Origin: Eurosta solidaginis
Lineage: Eukaryota; Arthropoda; Insecta; Diptera; Tephritidae
DNA length: 64,000 nucleotides
Direction of reading: 5' to 3'
Assembly: GCF_040869045.1 (NCBI RefSeq)
Contig: NC_090319.1
Coordinates: 54,718,779 to 54,782,778 of the forward strand
Shown here: piece after piece, positions 21,016 to 32,299 of the stretch
How the letters are laid out: each line of letters opens with the position of its first letter
Position numbering within the stretch: the first letter of the stretch is position 1
Position numbers and translations under genes: made by a program
The notes under the pieces: generated by a model
The model's input: the letters and a program-made list of their open reading frames with translations, nothing else
Databases searched by the model: none
Told to the model about the DNA's origin: nothing

Positions 21016-21325
21016 ACCTTACCTAACTTGAAAATGTACACTCAGAGAAAAACGCCGTTCTAAAGTCCAGCACCACCGGCCTCAATTTAAGCTCTATATG
21101 TTCTCACTTTTTTGTTCTTGAAAAACGAACGAGCTATTCTTAACAACCTTGTTCTTGGAACTGACACCATTTTCTTGAAAAGAGAACGGCTGATCTTAAA
21201 ATATGAACAAATGTTCTATTAATGAGAACGATGTTCTTAAAATAAGTATAATTTTCTTGAATTAAGTTCAAGAAAAAAGAAACGCTACAATTCGTGTGCG
21301 CTACAATGTCAAATACAACATTTGA
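21016..21325. repeat. CACTCAGAGAAAA repeat attached to LINE end, copy 1
   Basis: Starts with CACTCAGAGAAAAACGCC and contains many TTCTTGAA/GTTCTT motifs of both orientations. An almost identical copy lies at 23696-23993, in both cases directly behind the same LOA 3' end. It looks like a short non-autonomous DNA element that inserted next to a LINE and was then copied with it. Confidence 0.5.
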
Positions 21326-21475
21326 TTTAAACACACTGTTGTGAAGTACGCGATATCGAACTATAATTGTAGTACTCCCAAGTAGACTAAATAAAGACCA
21401 TATTGCAATACTGAATATTGGAATGATTTATTCAACAGTTAGCGATTCCAACATAGGCAGAAGGTCGTAACAGTA
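21326..21475 (+). repeat. Gypsy-type LTR 3' fragment
   Basis: Shares the end of the LTR family seen at 33178 and 55918: 'tagactaaataaagacca', TTGCAATACTGAATA and TTATTCAACAGTTAGCGATT. AATAAA at 21390 would be the polyadenylation signal of the LTR. Only the last third of the LTR remains. Confidence 0.55.
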
Positions 21476-21579
21476 TTATTTAAGCTGCGGCTGAATAACA
21501 GTACATGTCCCAGAAAATGATAGAGGTGGCTATAGAAACCCCTCGCTAACAGAATATACCCACTGTTAAATCGATGGTC

Positions 21580-21935
21580 GCAGCAAAGAGGATAAATGTA
21601 GTAAGAGCCACACTAGTTATTTTTTAGGCATTTACTCGATGTAAACTGTGAGGTAGTCGCTACTTTTTTTTTGGGCGAGATGTTTATAAATGTCTTCTAT
21701 ACATTTTCATGGGGTATTTGTGTTTATTTTTCCGACTGTATTTAATTAATTATTTAATTCTTTCCAAAAATCACGTTTGGTTAAAGTGACAACACCGCAT
21801 GGATAAATGGGAGGCAATTCATAAATGTCCCTCATAAAAAAAAGTTGCGACTACCTCACAGTTTACATCGAGTAAATGTCTAAAAAATAACGAGTGACGG
21901 CTCTTATTATATTTATCCTCTTTGGTCGCAGTAAT
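21580..21935. mobile_element. Foldback element with GCAAAGAGGATAAAT ends, copy 1
   Basis: Left arm about 21582-21668 and right arm about 21838-21935 are inverted copies carrying AGAGGATAAAT, TTTACTCGATGTAAACTGTG and TAGTCGC. The centre contains GGCGAGATGTTTATAAATG. A second copy, reversed and carrying a SINE, lies at 29334-29950. A fragment of its end occurs near 38966. Confidence 0.5.
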
Positions 21936-22319
21936 AGTAATGTTATATATGTATATATATGCTCCTAGCGAGTGCATTAGTAGAGGCTGTTCCTTGGAGT
22001 TTTTCTGCGACATCTGCTACTTATACGTAACACAATCCGTAGGGAAAAATATAAATTAATTTTCCTTTGTTGTTTTTGTTTTGTTTCAGTCACAGTCACG
22101 AGCAAAACCCGCTGTGACTAGAGGTCACAATCACATGTAACGTTGTTCCTCAAAAATCACGGGATCGGCCAACATTAAAATGAACTAAGACACAAACACA
22201 TATGTAGCTATCATTCTATTTAGCTTTGGTTTGACTCAGCAGAATAGATTCAGTTGCTTCAACTGTGTTATTAAATATTTAAACATTTTGTTAGCGTAAA
22301 CCTTAGGCAAGGCTGTTTG

Positions 22320-22960
22320 AGAGCTTTTACCAATTATGGCTATAACGTCCACTGTTTGCCTCTAAGAGCCTTCTTGGAACCGAGCTGTAGAAACCCTCGA
22401 TAATACATACGAAGGGATATAGTCATTCAAGCTGCTTTTATAGTAGCGGTTGATTCAGAAGTATTGGCGATTTGCTGCCCTCCCTCACAAACCTGCCTTG
22501 ACAATAGCCCCCCTATGTTTTCCATGAAATTCAAATCAGTAAGGCGACCAATAAAGTAATCCCATATTTTAAGCACCAGTCCACTCTTGCACTATCATGG
22601 CTGTGTGAATTGGTGCCTTGCCGTGCTGGTAGCTCCAGCGAATTCTGATAAATGTATTCGAAAAATACGGGAAAGCCTTTTCAATGGCTGTTTATGGATC
22701 ACGGATTTCATTTTTGATGTGAAAAATTGCAGCTCACGCGTCCCACAATACAATATGGCTCCCCATACCATTACACCGCAAGCACGACTGTGACTACGCC
22801 TTAGGATATGCTGTTCTTTTCGTAAATCATGATAATAATATTTAATATCATCCGGGAAGTTCAAATTTAATTATTTCTCGGCCGTAAAGACGACAATATG
22901 GCTTTCAGTATTCCACGTCTGGTGTTAGGCCTCGCAGATTTACGAGTACTATTAAGTGAT
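22320..22960 (-). pseudogene. Tc1-like transposase relic
   Basis: On the minus strand: HIVVFTAEK (first DDE motif, its Asp replaced by Ala, near 22895), then NLNFPDDIKYYYHDLRKE, then ACGVMVWGAILYCGT with the conserved GGVMVWG-type motif (about 22770). Further on, DLNFMENIGGLL corresponds to the SPDLNPIENLW motif near the last catalytic residue, and a GSKKALRGK stretch follows. The order matches Tc1-family transposases. Frame changes, an in-frame stop and loss of the middle Asp region make it dead. Only 22595-22864 is an uninterrupted frame. Confidence 0.65.
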
Positions 22961-23379
22961 GGTTTTTCCGTAGCTTAAGACGCTTTAAATTAAAAGCACT
23001 TTGAATAATGCGTTTTACAATTGAAACTCTGGCTTTTTACACCACATTTTGTTTATTTTAGCTGCAGACCAATAAGTTCGAAGCAGATCTGTTAATGTGT
23101 CTTCTGTCCTTTTATGTGGATGCATATTTAACATCTCTCATGTGTTTTCCATAACAATGCCGATTACCATTGTTGTTTACAACTAGGGGATATGTTTTTT
23201 TCCTTCACTTTCTAACACACTGCTATTTGACACTGGCTGAAGTGTCAAACCAGTATGGAAAAAAAGTTGGACACTAAATTAATTGTCAAAATTGCCGGGG
23301 TTTCTACCATCGGGATAGACGCAGGGATGCAAAAATTAACAGTAAATGGAACGTAATTTCAGACATAGGCTGCTGTGAA

Positions 23380-23693
23380 GGTCAATTTTTATGGCTGAGT
23401 TTAGTTTTAATAGAAGATATAGGAAGTGCCATCTGAAGAAAGAAAATGTTGAGCACGTGCTGTGTTCGCCATATCAGCTATTAGGAGCGTCAGAGTTGCC
23501 AGGTCTCGAGGCAGCAATTAGGCTAGGTCCTAGAAAGATTCTAGTATTTGCCAAGAGCACGGAGTTATTCTACAACATAAGTCCTGGCGCCTAATTGAAA
23601 TTCTTATGTTTAGTCGTCAAACAAATTCTGGTAACACTGTCGACACATTCAGTCCATGTGAGGTCTTATTCACTGGCCAGTTCAACCTTACCT
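23380..23693 (+). mobile_element. LOA-like LINE 3' end, second composite copy
   Basis: Carries slightly more coding sequence than the 20779 copy (FSFNRRYRKCHLKKENVEHVLCS) with the same C-terminus and 3' UTR. From 23451 on it is nearly identical to 20782 onward, including the following repeat. Confidence 0.7.
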
Positions 23694-23993
23694 AACTTGA
23701 AAATGTACACTCAGAGAAAAACGCCGTTCTAAAGTCCAGCACCACCGGCCTCAATTTAAGCTCTATATGTTCTCACTTTTTTGTTCTTGAAAAACGAACG
23801 AGCTATTCTTAACAACCTTGTTCTTGGAACTGACATCATTTTCTTGAAAAGAGATCGGTTGATCTTAAAATATGAACAAATGTTCTATTAATGAGAACGA
23901 TGTTCTTAAAATAAGTATAATTTTCTTGAATTAAGTTCAAGAAAAAAGAAATGCTACAATTCGTGTGCGCTACAATGTCAAATACAACATTTG
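23694..23993. repeat. CACTCAGAGAAAA repeat attached to LINE end, copy 2
   Basis: Near-identical to 21016-21325, differing at only a few bases by eye. Sequence identity with the first copy stops abruptly after TACAACATTTG, which marks the edge of the duplicated block. Confidence 0.5.
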
Positions 23994-23997
23994 GCAC

Positions 23998-24090
23998 AAG
24001 CTATTGAGCAGTTGTAGTGGCCCAGCGGCTATGATGTTGCGGTTGCGATCATGTGGCGCGAGTTCGATCACCGTCAAACTCTGAATTTTT
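23998..24090 (+). repeat. Possible tRNA-derived SINE head
   Basis: GTAGTGGCCCAGCGGCTA resembles an A box and GCGAGTTCGATCACC a B box, at tRNA-like spacing (about 24017 and 24059), followed by a T-rich run. The sequence does not fold into a full tRNA by eye. It is probably the promoter part of a SINE. Confidence 0.35.
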
Positions 24091-24532
24091 TTAAAAGGAT
24101 TTTTTTATGTTCTATTCTTTTTAACTCTTATTTTTCGTTCAGTTCCATTCACATATGCACAGGTAATTCTCAAACTGGTTATGAAATGTTTTAAGTATAT
24201 ATTCAGATTACAACAATAAAAAGAAGAATTTCTCAATAAGAGAAATACATGAAAAATGCATATTATGCGCTTTTTTCATCTTTTAGATTTTAATAATATT
24301 TTTTTGTTATTATATTTTTTATTAATGAAAAAAAAAGTTATTATTAATAAAAATAAATAAATAAATGGGTACTAATTGAAAAAACTACCTTCTCACTCCA
24401 CCCAAAGATCAAGCAAAACCCGTTCTTGAATTGAGACCGAAAAATGTTAAATCGACCACAAATCGTTCTCGAAGCGTGAGTAATGTCAAAATCTTATTTA
24501 AAAAAGTACCAATCAGCTGATTGTTTCCGCCA
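24091..24532. other. AT-rich sequence, no gene seen
   Basis: Low-complexity A/T tract (24290-24370) and unique-looking sequence. Nothing recognised. Confidence 0.3.
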
Positions 24533-25518
24533 TGTTGTTGTTGTATTAACAGTGCTTCGCTCCATTCAATGGGCACGACCACTCACAAATTATCATCAAA
24601 GACCTCTAACGGAAGTCCAACGAAACAGGCTGTTTCAACAGGGGCGGATCATAAGGAGATAGGTGTTAGAGGCGCAGGTACCACATTACAATTGAAAAGA
24701 TGGTTGGTGTCATGTAGGGACACATCGCATGAAGGACATAAATTACGTATGTCGATTTTGATTCTGGACAAGTAAGAGTTTAACCTGTTACAGTATCCAA
24801 AACGAAGTTCGGCGAGGGTGACTCGTGTCTCCCTTGGTAATGTGCTTTCTTCTTCTGCAAGGATGTGATATTGCATATTAATAACGGGGTTCACCGGGCG
24901 CCTGACAAAGGAGTTTACCGATTCTGTGTGGATTTGGCTGAGGGCCTGCTTATGCTTGCCTGGATCAAACTTATGTGTTGGCAGGTGCCGGATCTCGTCA
25001 TAGTGCTTATGGATATGTGCCCTTAATCCCCGTGGAGGCGGTGCTAGATCAAGCAGTTGTTTGCTAGGATGTCCTGGTTTGTGACAATTAAGCAAAAACT
25101 GCTTGTTCAGCATTTCGTTGTGCTCTGTAATATTGAGCTCCTTGGCCTCACTATGTAGGTGGTGTACGGGGGTCATAAGGAGACATACGGTAGCAGTACT
25201 GATTGCAGCATTTTGGCAGGTCTATAGCCTTTTGCAGTGTTTATTTTTAAGACCAGGCGACCAAACTGGTGACGCGTAGCCCGTGAGCGGCCGGCCAATT
25301 GCTTTGAACGTGGTTAGCAACATTTCTTTATCTTTTCCCCATGTGCTGCCGGCAAGCGACATGAGGATTTTGGTGCGACTTTGTAGATACTTTAGAAAAA
25401 ATTTGGGTGAAGAATTGCGCTTTATTTGTTTTACAATAAAAAATGAATCCAATTTGTACAAATGTAAATTGTAGCTATTGTTTTTTAGGGAAAAAAATCT
25501 ACCAACTTCTACCACTAT
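24533..25518 (-). mobile_element. Jockey-like LINE, 3' part (copy a)
   Basis: Minus strand encodes the post-RT region of a non-LTR retrotransposon. 25222-25515 has GSTWGKDKEMLLTTFKAIGR and TGYASPVWSPGL. 24649-25176 has LPRETRVTLAELRFGYCNRL, SYLSRIKIDIRNLCPSC and HDTNHLFNCN, a C-terminal CCHC-like knuckle. A stop and frameshift separate the two parts. The tail on the minus strand ends in (CAA)n at 24533-24545. Related copies are at 44490-44545, 46783-48470 (split) and 61637-62425. Confidence 0.65.
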
Positions 25519-25570
25519 TTAAATTTTTCGTCTACCAACATTCTCTTTTTAAAAGTCCGTGCACTGTGTC

Positions 25571-25804
25571 TATGTTTTACCTCTACAAATGGTGTGTGTC
25601 CACTATTCACCGCAACCGATTTCAGCTATAGGCTATACACTATGGCCAACAGAGGTGCGTGCCTCCGCTATTGGGTACAACCCGTTTCGTAGTTAGTTAT
25701 TTAATCACTGCCGCTAGATGGGTCTCCTAAACATTATCTAAGTGATAATAAGCGTTTTTTTACCCGAAAATGTAGATGTATATACATGTAAAAAAACACG
25801 GCTA
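25571..25804 (-). mobile_element. TAGCCGTG-family MITE, partial
   Basis: Inverted copy of the 16307 MITE ending AAAAAACACGGCTA at 25804 and including CCGCTAGATGGGTCTCC. The other end is missing. Confidence 0.5.
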
Positions 25805-27090
25805 TATTAGCTTAGTAAACTAATGCTCAAAATGAAAATTGAACCTATTCAGGTGATTGTCAGTGTATCTACATTCTTTGGATTTTACTTGTTCGCTAAA
25901 GTTATGTACATCCGCACGTACATGTATGAATGTATGTATGAATTTTTCATCTTTAATTATTTCTCCCACTACTCGTAATGTTTACTTGATTGTGCGTAAT
26001 ACGAGTATAATTTTCACTTGAATTCTCTTTACTCGTATTCGTTTACTTTTTTTTTTCACTAAACTTTTGTTGCAGTATCCCTCATTGATTTCTGCTACTT
26101 TTTTTGCACTTGATTTTATCAATTTTTTATAAGCATATTTTTCGTACTAAATTTACATTAATATATACAATGTTCAAATTAAAATCTTTTTAAGATTTCT
26201 CAAAAACCTTTTTTTTACAATTTTCGCAATCACTTTTTTCTGTCGCAACATTTGTACATATATATATATGCCTGTATGTATGTATATATAGGTATCTACT
26301 TATATATTCACTTATTTAGCTTTTATAATTTTTCTTTTTTTATACAAAAAATTGTAAATTCCAGCGCAAAATTTTGTAATTCTCTATGGAAGAATATCTT
26401 TCAGCATTTCATTCCTTATGTATATATGTATGAATGTATGTACATATATACTCGTAAATATATACTTGCTACATATTTGCACACACCAAAAAAACATTAG
26501 AAAAAAGTGTTGCACAGCATATGAGAAAAGTGGATAGAGAAAGTAGAAAATGGCAAAAAATCGTATAGGTATGAAATTCCTTTGCTATTTTCTCAATGTT
26601 TTGTTACACTACTACACATAATTCATAAATTTATACATATATTACTTCTTTCGTATTTCACTTAAACTTTTTTTTGTGCATAATTTTGTTAATAATGTAT
26701 GGTGTTTTTCACTGCAAATTTAATTTTGAATATGAAATACATGAATTTTATGCACGTCTATAGATTTTGGATTTTCAGCGAATGTGGAGCAAAGCGCAAT
26801 GAATGGAATTGATATTTCCATTGATTTGGAGCTTTATTCAGTTATGCATGTGGAGCTTTTTTCTACATACTATGAAGCATGAACATCTGTGTATCCAAAT
26901 TGTTGTGTGTGTTCGTTTACTTTTACATGTTGAACGATATTTCGTTCCATATCGTTGCTATAGCAACGTATTGTGGCAACATGCTCACTTTTCTGTATGA
27001 CGGTAACCCTATTTTGGGCTAATGACAGATTCTTAAACGCAACGAACGAAGCGCAACACGTTTCAGCAAGAACATCTCAATTTTTAATAT
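25805..27090. other. AT-rich region with TATG microsatellites, no gene seen
   Basis: Contains TATA/TATG runs at 26255-26290 and 26418-26450. Frames here follow from the repeats. No gene or transposon protein recognised until the gag relic at about 27098. Confidence 0.35.
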
Positions 27091-27097
27091 CCTGGAA

Positions 27098-27638
27098 AGA
27101 CAATTGTGCAATATGGTTTATACAAGACCACACTCGAAATAGCGCAAATTCGCAGCGACATATCGCAGTACCGGTATGTTTTAGTGCACTTGGACAATAC
27201 TAACCATTTGTGGCCGACATTATTAAGGATCCACCAGCTGATGGTAAATTCCAGGCTTTGAAGACGCGACTGCTTGACATATTCAAAGAAAGCAGCGAAA
27301 GCAAATTACGACGTCTGCTTCATAACACTGAGTTCACTGATGGAAAGCCATCACACTATTTACTGCGTTTAAAAAGTTTAGCAGCTACCGAGAACATTCT
27401 ACGTACAATTTTTCTGGAACAAATGCCACAGAACGTCCGTCGGATTTTGGCCTTCAGCGCCACTAACCATTTTGACAGCCTCGCCTTACAAGCAGACAAA
27501 ATGTATGAGGTGGAAAATAGCATTATGTCAGTGACTACCAAAGTGGGGCCCCCAACAGCTGACGGGGCAGTAGCATACAACGAAGCACAAAAATTGTTTG
27601 CACATAACATCGACGAATTACCGCCGACAACCCTGTAA
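27098..27638 (+). pseudogene. Gypsy-type gag relic
   Basis: 27210-27638 encodes ADIIKDPPADGKFQALKTRL, a KLRRLLHNTEFTDGKPSHYL stretch and LEQMPQNVRRILAF, the pattern of capsid regions from insect gypsy-like elements (NPP..GKY..LK, RKPSQ.LR, LP). The preceding frame (27098-27203) adds CAIWFIQDH, the Trp-Phe motif, separated by a stop at 27201-27203. Confidence 0.6.
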
Positions 27639-27699
27639 TTTCCGCAAAAGCAATTTAAACTAACAAGGCTGTCAGTCATCCTCGTAGGCACAGCTGACG

Positions 27700-28210
27700 G
27701 CCCGTTCAATTCGCGTCTACAAATAACCGATTTAAAAAATCGTCTCAAATTCTGGATCGACACCGGCGCCGACATTTCGGTGCTACCCAGGGGAGTTCTC
27801 AATACTATTCCAACGAATTTAAAGAAAACTGATTTCAATCTCTTTGCAGCAAATAGCTCTATATTAAGAACTTACGGCTACACCAACTAACGCTCGACAT
27901 TGGCCTGGGCCAAACTTTCAAGTGGCAATTCACTGTCGCAGGCGTTGCGCATCCCATATTAGGTGCCGACTTCATCAAACATAACAACCTTCTCGTCTAT
28001 CTACGCAATCGGATGCTGGTACACTCTCTTTGCAGCAAATGGATCTATATTAAGAACTTACGGCTACACCAATTAACGCTCGACATTGGCCTGGGCCAAA
28101 CTTTCAAGTAGCAATTCACTGTCGCAGACGTTGCGCATCCCATATAAGGTGCCGACTTCATCAAACATAACAACCTGCTCGTCGATCTACGCAATCGGAG
28201 GTTGGTACAC
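27700..28210 (+). pseudogene. Gypsy-type protease relic with tandem duplication
   Basis: FWIDTGADISVLPRG (about 27750) is the aspartic protease active site. After a stop, LTLDIGLGQTFKWQFTVAG then HPILGADFIKHNNLLV is the protease C-terminus. That part occurs twice because of the 186-bp tandem duplication. Stops lie between the copies. Confidence 0.65.
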
Positions 28211-28950
28211 TCTAACTCAAACGTTACTAGGTCACAGTCTCCACGACCTCAAGCATCAATGCACGAAATGACGGTCGCACACCTTTCATCCGCCACTTAT
28301 AACAGTTATGTGGAACGCCTCCTCCAGGAGTTCGAGGGAATCACCAAACCGACTAATCCCCTCACGCCTAAGCATAGCGTAAAGCACCACATAACTATGC
28401 AGGGTACACCCGTCGCAGAGAGCGCGCCGGCTCGCTGGAGAAAAATTAGCAGCAGCAAAAAAAGAATTCGACAGTTTGTTAAAGCAAGGTATTTGCGTTC
28501 CGACAAAGAGCGCATGGGCCAGCCCACTACATCTCGGGCGAAAATAATATGGAAATTGGCGCGCTTGTGGTGATTACCGACGACTTAACAGAGTCACAGT
28601 GCCCGACAGGTATCCCATTCCGCATCTCCGAGATTTCACATACTTAATGCATGGCTGCAGTGTGTTCACAACACTGGATCTCACGCGAGCATACTACCAG
28701 ATTCCAGTAGCACCTGAAGACCGACCGAAACCAGCGGTAATAACACCCTCTTCGAATACAATGTAATGATATTCGGCTTATGTAACGCTGCACAGTCATT
28801 TCAAAGATTAATGGATTCCATATTTCGAGACTTGCAGTTTTGTCATATTTACATCGACGATATCTTGATAGCATCTAAGTCCATGGAGGAACACAAAAAA
28901 AACCTAACAATGGTGTTCGACCGCCCCAGGCAGCGGCCTTTGAATTAATG
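28211..28950 (+). pseudogene. Gypsy-type reverse transcriptase relic
   Basis: VKHHITMQGTPVAESAPARW is the RT entry motif. After a frameshift near 28540, NMEIGALVVITDDL, a FTTLDLTRAYYQIPVAPED segment (palm A), FGLCNAAQSFQRLMD and YIDDILIASKSMEEHKKNL (active site YIDD, about 28850) follow. The RT ends soon after; RNase H and integrase are absent. Confidence 0.7.
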
Positions 28951-29333
28951 TTAACAAATGTTCTCTCGCACAACAAGAGTTGGTCTACCTCGTACATACA
29001 ATCGACAGAGCAGGACTTAAGCCACCACTCAGCGCATAGAAGCAATGCGAAACTACCCGAAACCACAAACAATTGCTGAGCTTCGTTGTTTTTTAGGCTT
29101 ATGGAACCAGACGTCAAAATTACAAATAGATTGGCTCACTTGATTTTTATTGACTATCGCTGTCTCTTTCTTTCACCCGTTGAAGATAGCCAGCGCTATG
29201 CGCCGCCATATTGAACACCCTGTCAAAACGCTTAAAAGTAGCCATATTGAACATCCTGTCAGGCAGTTGACGGATAAGATATCACACTTGCTGTATCCAC
29301 AATGTCCAGTAGCCACTTTATACTGCTTTAATG

Positions 29334-29950
29334 AGAGCAAAGAGGATAAATATAATAAAAATAAAAAATAAATGTAAGGCGCGATAACCTCCGAAGAGAT
29401 CTAAGGCCGAGCTTCTCTTCCAATTTGCGTCGTGCTCCTCTTGATTTTCCCTACAAATTGGCCGGACCGGACCTACATGTTTTATGCCGACTCCGAACGG
29501 CATCTGCAAGGCAGATGAGTTTTCACTGAGAGCTTTTCATGGCAGAAATACACCCGGAGCGCTTGCCAAACACTGCCGAGGGGCGACCGCGCTTAGAAAA
29601 ATTTTCTTCTAATTTAAAAACCTTATTTCTAAAATTTTGATGTTGCTTTGCCCGGGGCGTGAAATTGAAAAAATTGATGCCGAATGTTTTCTGAGAGGGA
29701 CATTTTAATTGTCTCGCATTTATCCATGCCTTGTAGGCCCCTTGTGTAACTGTGATTTGTGGAAAGAGAATTAAATAAATTAATTAAATACAGTCGAAAA
29801 ATAAACACAAATACCCCACGAAAATGTATAGAAGACATTTATAAACATCTCGCCCAAAAAAAAAAGTAGCGGCTACCTCTCAGTATACATCGAGTAAATG
29901 CCAAAAAAATAACGAGTGGCGGCTCTCATTATATTTATCCTCTTTGCTTT
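29334..29950. mobile_element. Foldback element with GCAAAGAGGATAAAT ends, copy 2
   Basis: Reverse-oriented relative of 21580-21935. AGAGCAAAGAGGATAAAT lies at 29335 and the inverted arm at 29830-29945. A SINE (about 29372-29662) is inserted inside it. Confidence 0.45.
29372..29662 (-). repeat. SINE-1 copy (tRNA-derived, head truncated)
   Basis: Minus-strand copy of the family best seen at 33278-33655. It has the T-rich tail, CTCCGAAGAGATCTAAGGCC and GCCGACTCCGAACGGCATC blocks, but the sequence stops in the tRNA-like head at GGGGCGTGAA. Confidence 0.6.
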
Positions 29951-30434
29951 GATGAGAGAACCGCCGATTGTGGATAACTACAAGTACGGTCAATTAGGGT
30001 TCTGTGCAGGGACGTAAAAGAATCAGGGTTTACGTAGTCGCAAAAGTGTTGTTCCTGTTACACAGCATTTTAGTTTTTTTCATGGCGAAAATTGTTCAAT
30101 TCAGAGATATTGATTTTCATTAAAAATTAAATTTATTGCATGAGGTTACTCCTCTAGGCGAAAAAAGCATAGAAAACGTATATTTTTTCAAATTTTTGTA
30201 AAAAACTTTAAACACAACAACAAAGTATATCGGTAAAATATTTTCTTGATTTCTGAATTTCTGTACCCAAGCTCAATATATTTGTGTAATACAATAATCT
30301 GGTAACAGCATTTTTAAATGAAAAAACAACAATGTTACACGTGTGGCGCTTTATATTTTGTTAAGTTTTTCTAGACTTTTTTGACTCTAATTTAAATAAA
30401 TTTTGCTATGTTTATGCATTGCATTGTTGGAGGC
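29951..30434. other. No gene seen
   Basis: AT-rich unique-looking sequence. No frame, repeat or splice-bounded exon recognised. Confidence 0.3.
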
Positions 30435-30437
30435 TAA

Positions 30438-30778
30438 AGGCCCCATTACTGATACTTAGCATAGACTTGACTTGGCGTAAACTTGGTAACTTAGGTTTGA
30501 TTATACTCCACTTAGCGCATACAATCTGGCATCATAATCAATAAATGTCAATTTGTATAGCAAATTGTCAAAATGAAATGGAAACAAACAAATGGCATCT
30601 CAAAATGTAAACGTCACTTAGAACTTACAAAGAAAATCAAAATTCAACAGACTTCTAAGCCAAGTTAAGTGTTGCTAAGTTTTGAATAATCAGTAACAGG
30701 CAATATTCATTTAACAGAACAGTAAGTGACAGTTCTCAAGCCAAGTCAAGTATATGCTAAGTATCAGTAATAGGGCCT
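30438..30778. mobile_element. Harbinger-like (Tourist-type) MITE
   Basis: Terminal inverted repeats of about 38 bp begin AGGCCCCATTACTGATACTT (left) and AGGCCCTATTACTGATACTT (right, minus strand). Both sides are flanked by TAA (30435-30437 and 30779-30781), the target duplication of PIF/Harbinger elements. No coding potential in 341 bp. Confidence 0.65.
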
Positions 30779-31025
30779 TAAAAGTCTTCTATTACTTATA
30801 TTTCCGTGGAAATATATGCAACAATTTCAACTGTAAATACTACAAAGTTTTAATAAACTATCAAATGCAACTCAGCTTAAAGTACTCGTACGTACCAAAA
30901 ATGCAACTCTAGGCCTGAGATTTGCATCAGGTGAGCGAGGCTGTTTGTAATTTTGACGTTTATGCCTTAGTTGACACACTTGGTATTGTACACTATGGAA
31001 CCACCGTTCATATAGCACCAAGAAG

Positions 31026-31811
31026 CAGGGTTGGGAAATGACATTTCATGAATTGTACTAAATCCACTCAAAATCGTACTTTTTTCGTTCAAATTGTACT
31101 GAATTTTTTTGTGTATGGATTTACATATATTGCACTATTACTCATGTACTTTTTTTCCGAATTAATTTTCTCGATTTTACAATTTCACATGTAGGAAATA
31201 ATTTAGCAAACAGTGGAACAATGCTAGTTACTTCTCCTGATAAAACAGTTTCAGGCCAAGCTTTGCGACCCAATTCAAAATTTCATTATCAAAGTCATTT
31301 TTCGTCTGTAGGTTTTTACAAAACTCCATGTAAAATAGTTTGACGTTTAGTTTAAAATTTTTCCAATAAATTTTTACAAATGAATAGATCTACTTCAGCG
31401 TCGCAATATATACTATCAATATCCATATGGTTTTTGTTTACTATTTAAGAAATAGTAGTGTTATCCAAATATTCTTTTTGATTTCAGTGAAAAACAGGTG
31501 GGTTTCTTTTTGATTTCAGTGAAAAACAGGTGGGTTTCATACATTTCATATTATTTCAAACTAATTATTGCTTGAAAAATCGTATGTGATAAAGAGAGAC
31601 AGTGCTAATCGAACTACTAGTGCAAGTACACAGATGAAAGCAACGTTGTCGTTTGTTCGAAAGAAGGTAGCAATAGCGTCAAAATACATTACTAAAATTG
31701 GAATATTAGCTGTAGGCAAAATTGTACCAAAAATGGCAGCGTAGAACTTCAGTACTTTCTTGAGTCAAATTGTATCAAAAAAGTACAATTGTATCGAAAA
31801 ACCCAACCCTG
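31026..31811. mobile_element. Non-autonomous hAT element
   Basis: Ends CAGGGTTGGG and CCCAACCCTG are inverted repeats, flanked by an exact 8-bp duplication ccaagaag (31018-31025 and 31812-31819), as expected for hAT. Inner sequence has many GTAC/ATTGTAC motifs, denser near the ends. A 33-bp unit is tandemly doubled at 31470-31536. No transposase frame. Confidence 0.75.
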
Positions 31812-31882
31812 CCAAGAAGTAGTTGAAGTGATTATTTGTGTATTTCAAGTCAGTGATCTATTAACTTCCAAAGTTGGCACCT

Positions 31883-32243
31883 AAAAAAATATAAATGTAA
31901 GCCGCGATAAGCTCCGAAGAGATCTAAGGCCGAACTTCTCTTCCAATTTGCGTCGTGCTCCTATTGATTTTCCCTACAAATTGGCCGGACGGGACCTACA
32001 TGTTTTATGCCGACTCCGAACGGCATCTGCAAGGCAGATGAGTTTTCACTGAAAACTTTTTATGGCAGAAATACACTCGGAGCGCTTGCCAAACACTGCC
32101 GAGGGGTGACCCCGCTTAGAAAAAATTTCTTGTAATTGAAAAACCTTATTTATAAAATTTTGATGTTGCTTTGCCCAGGGCGTGAACCCAGGGCATACGG
32201 TGCGGTAGGCGGAGCACGCTACCATCACGCCACGATGGTCGCC
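31883..32243 (-). repeat. SINE-1 full copy with 11-bp target duplication
   Basis: Minus-strand, tRNA-like head at 32160-32243 (A box in GATGGTAGCGTGCTCC, B box in GGGTTCACGCCC) and T-rich tail at 31883-31895. Flanked by agttggcacct at 31872-31882 and 32244-32254. About 361 bp, complete. Confidence 0.75.
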
Positions 32244-32299
32244 AGTTGGCACCTACGTGAACGCATAACCGAGGTACCCTTGTGCCCACTCGATTTTAT

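Larger units (their letters stand above)
27098..28950 (+). mobile_element. Gypsy-type (CsRn1-like) retrotransposon relic
   Basis: Remains of gag, protease and reverse transcriptase in the expected order on the plus strand, all decayed. No LTRs were recognised next to it. A 186-bp block is duplicated in tandem (27838-28023 and 28024-28209). Clade assignment is from the ADFIKHNNLLV-type protease tail and the gag style, so it is tentative. Confidence 0.65.
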
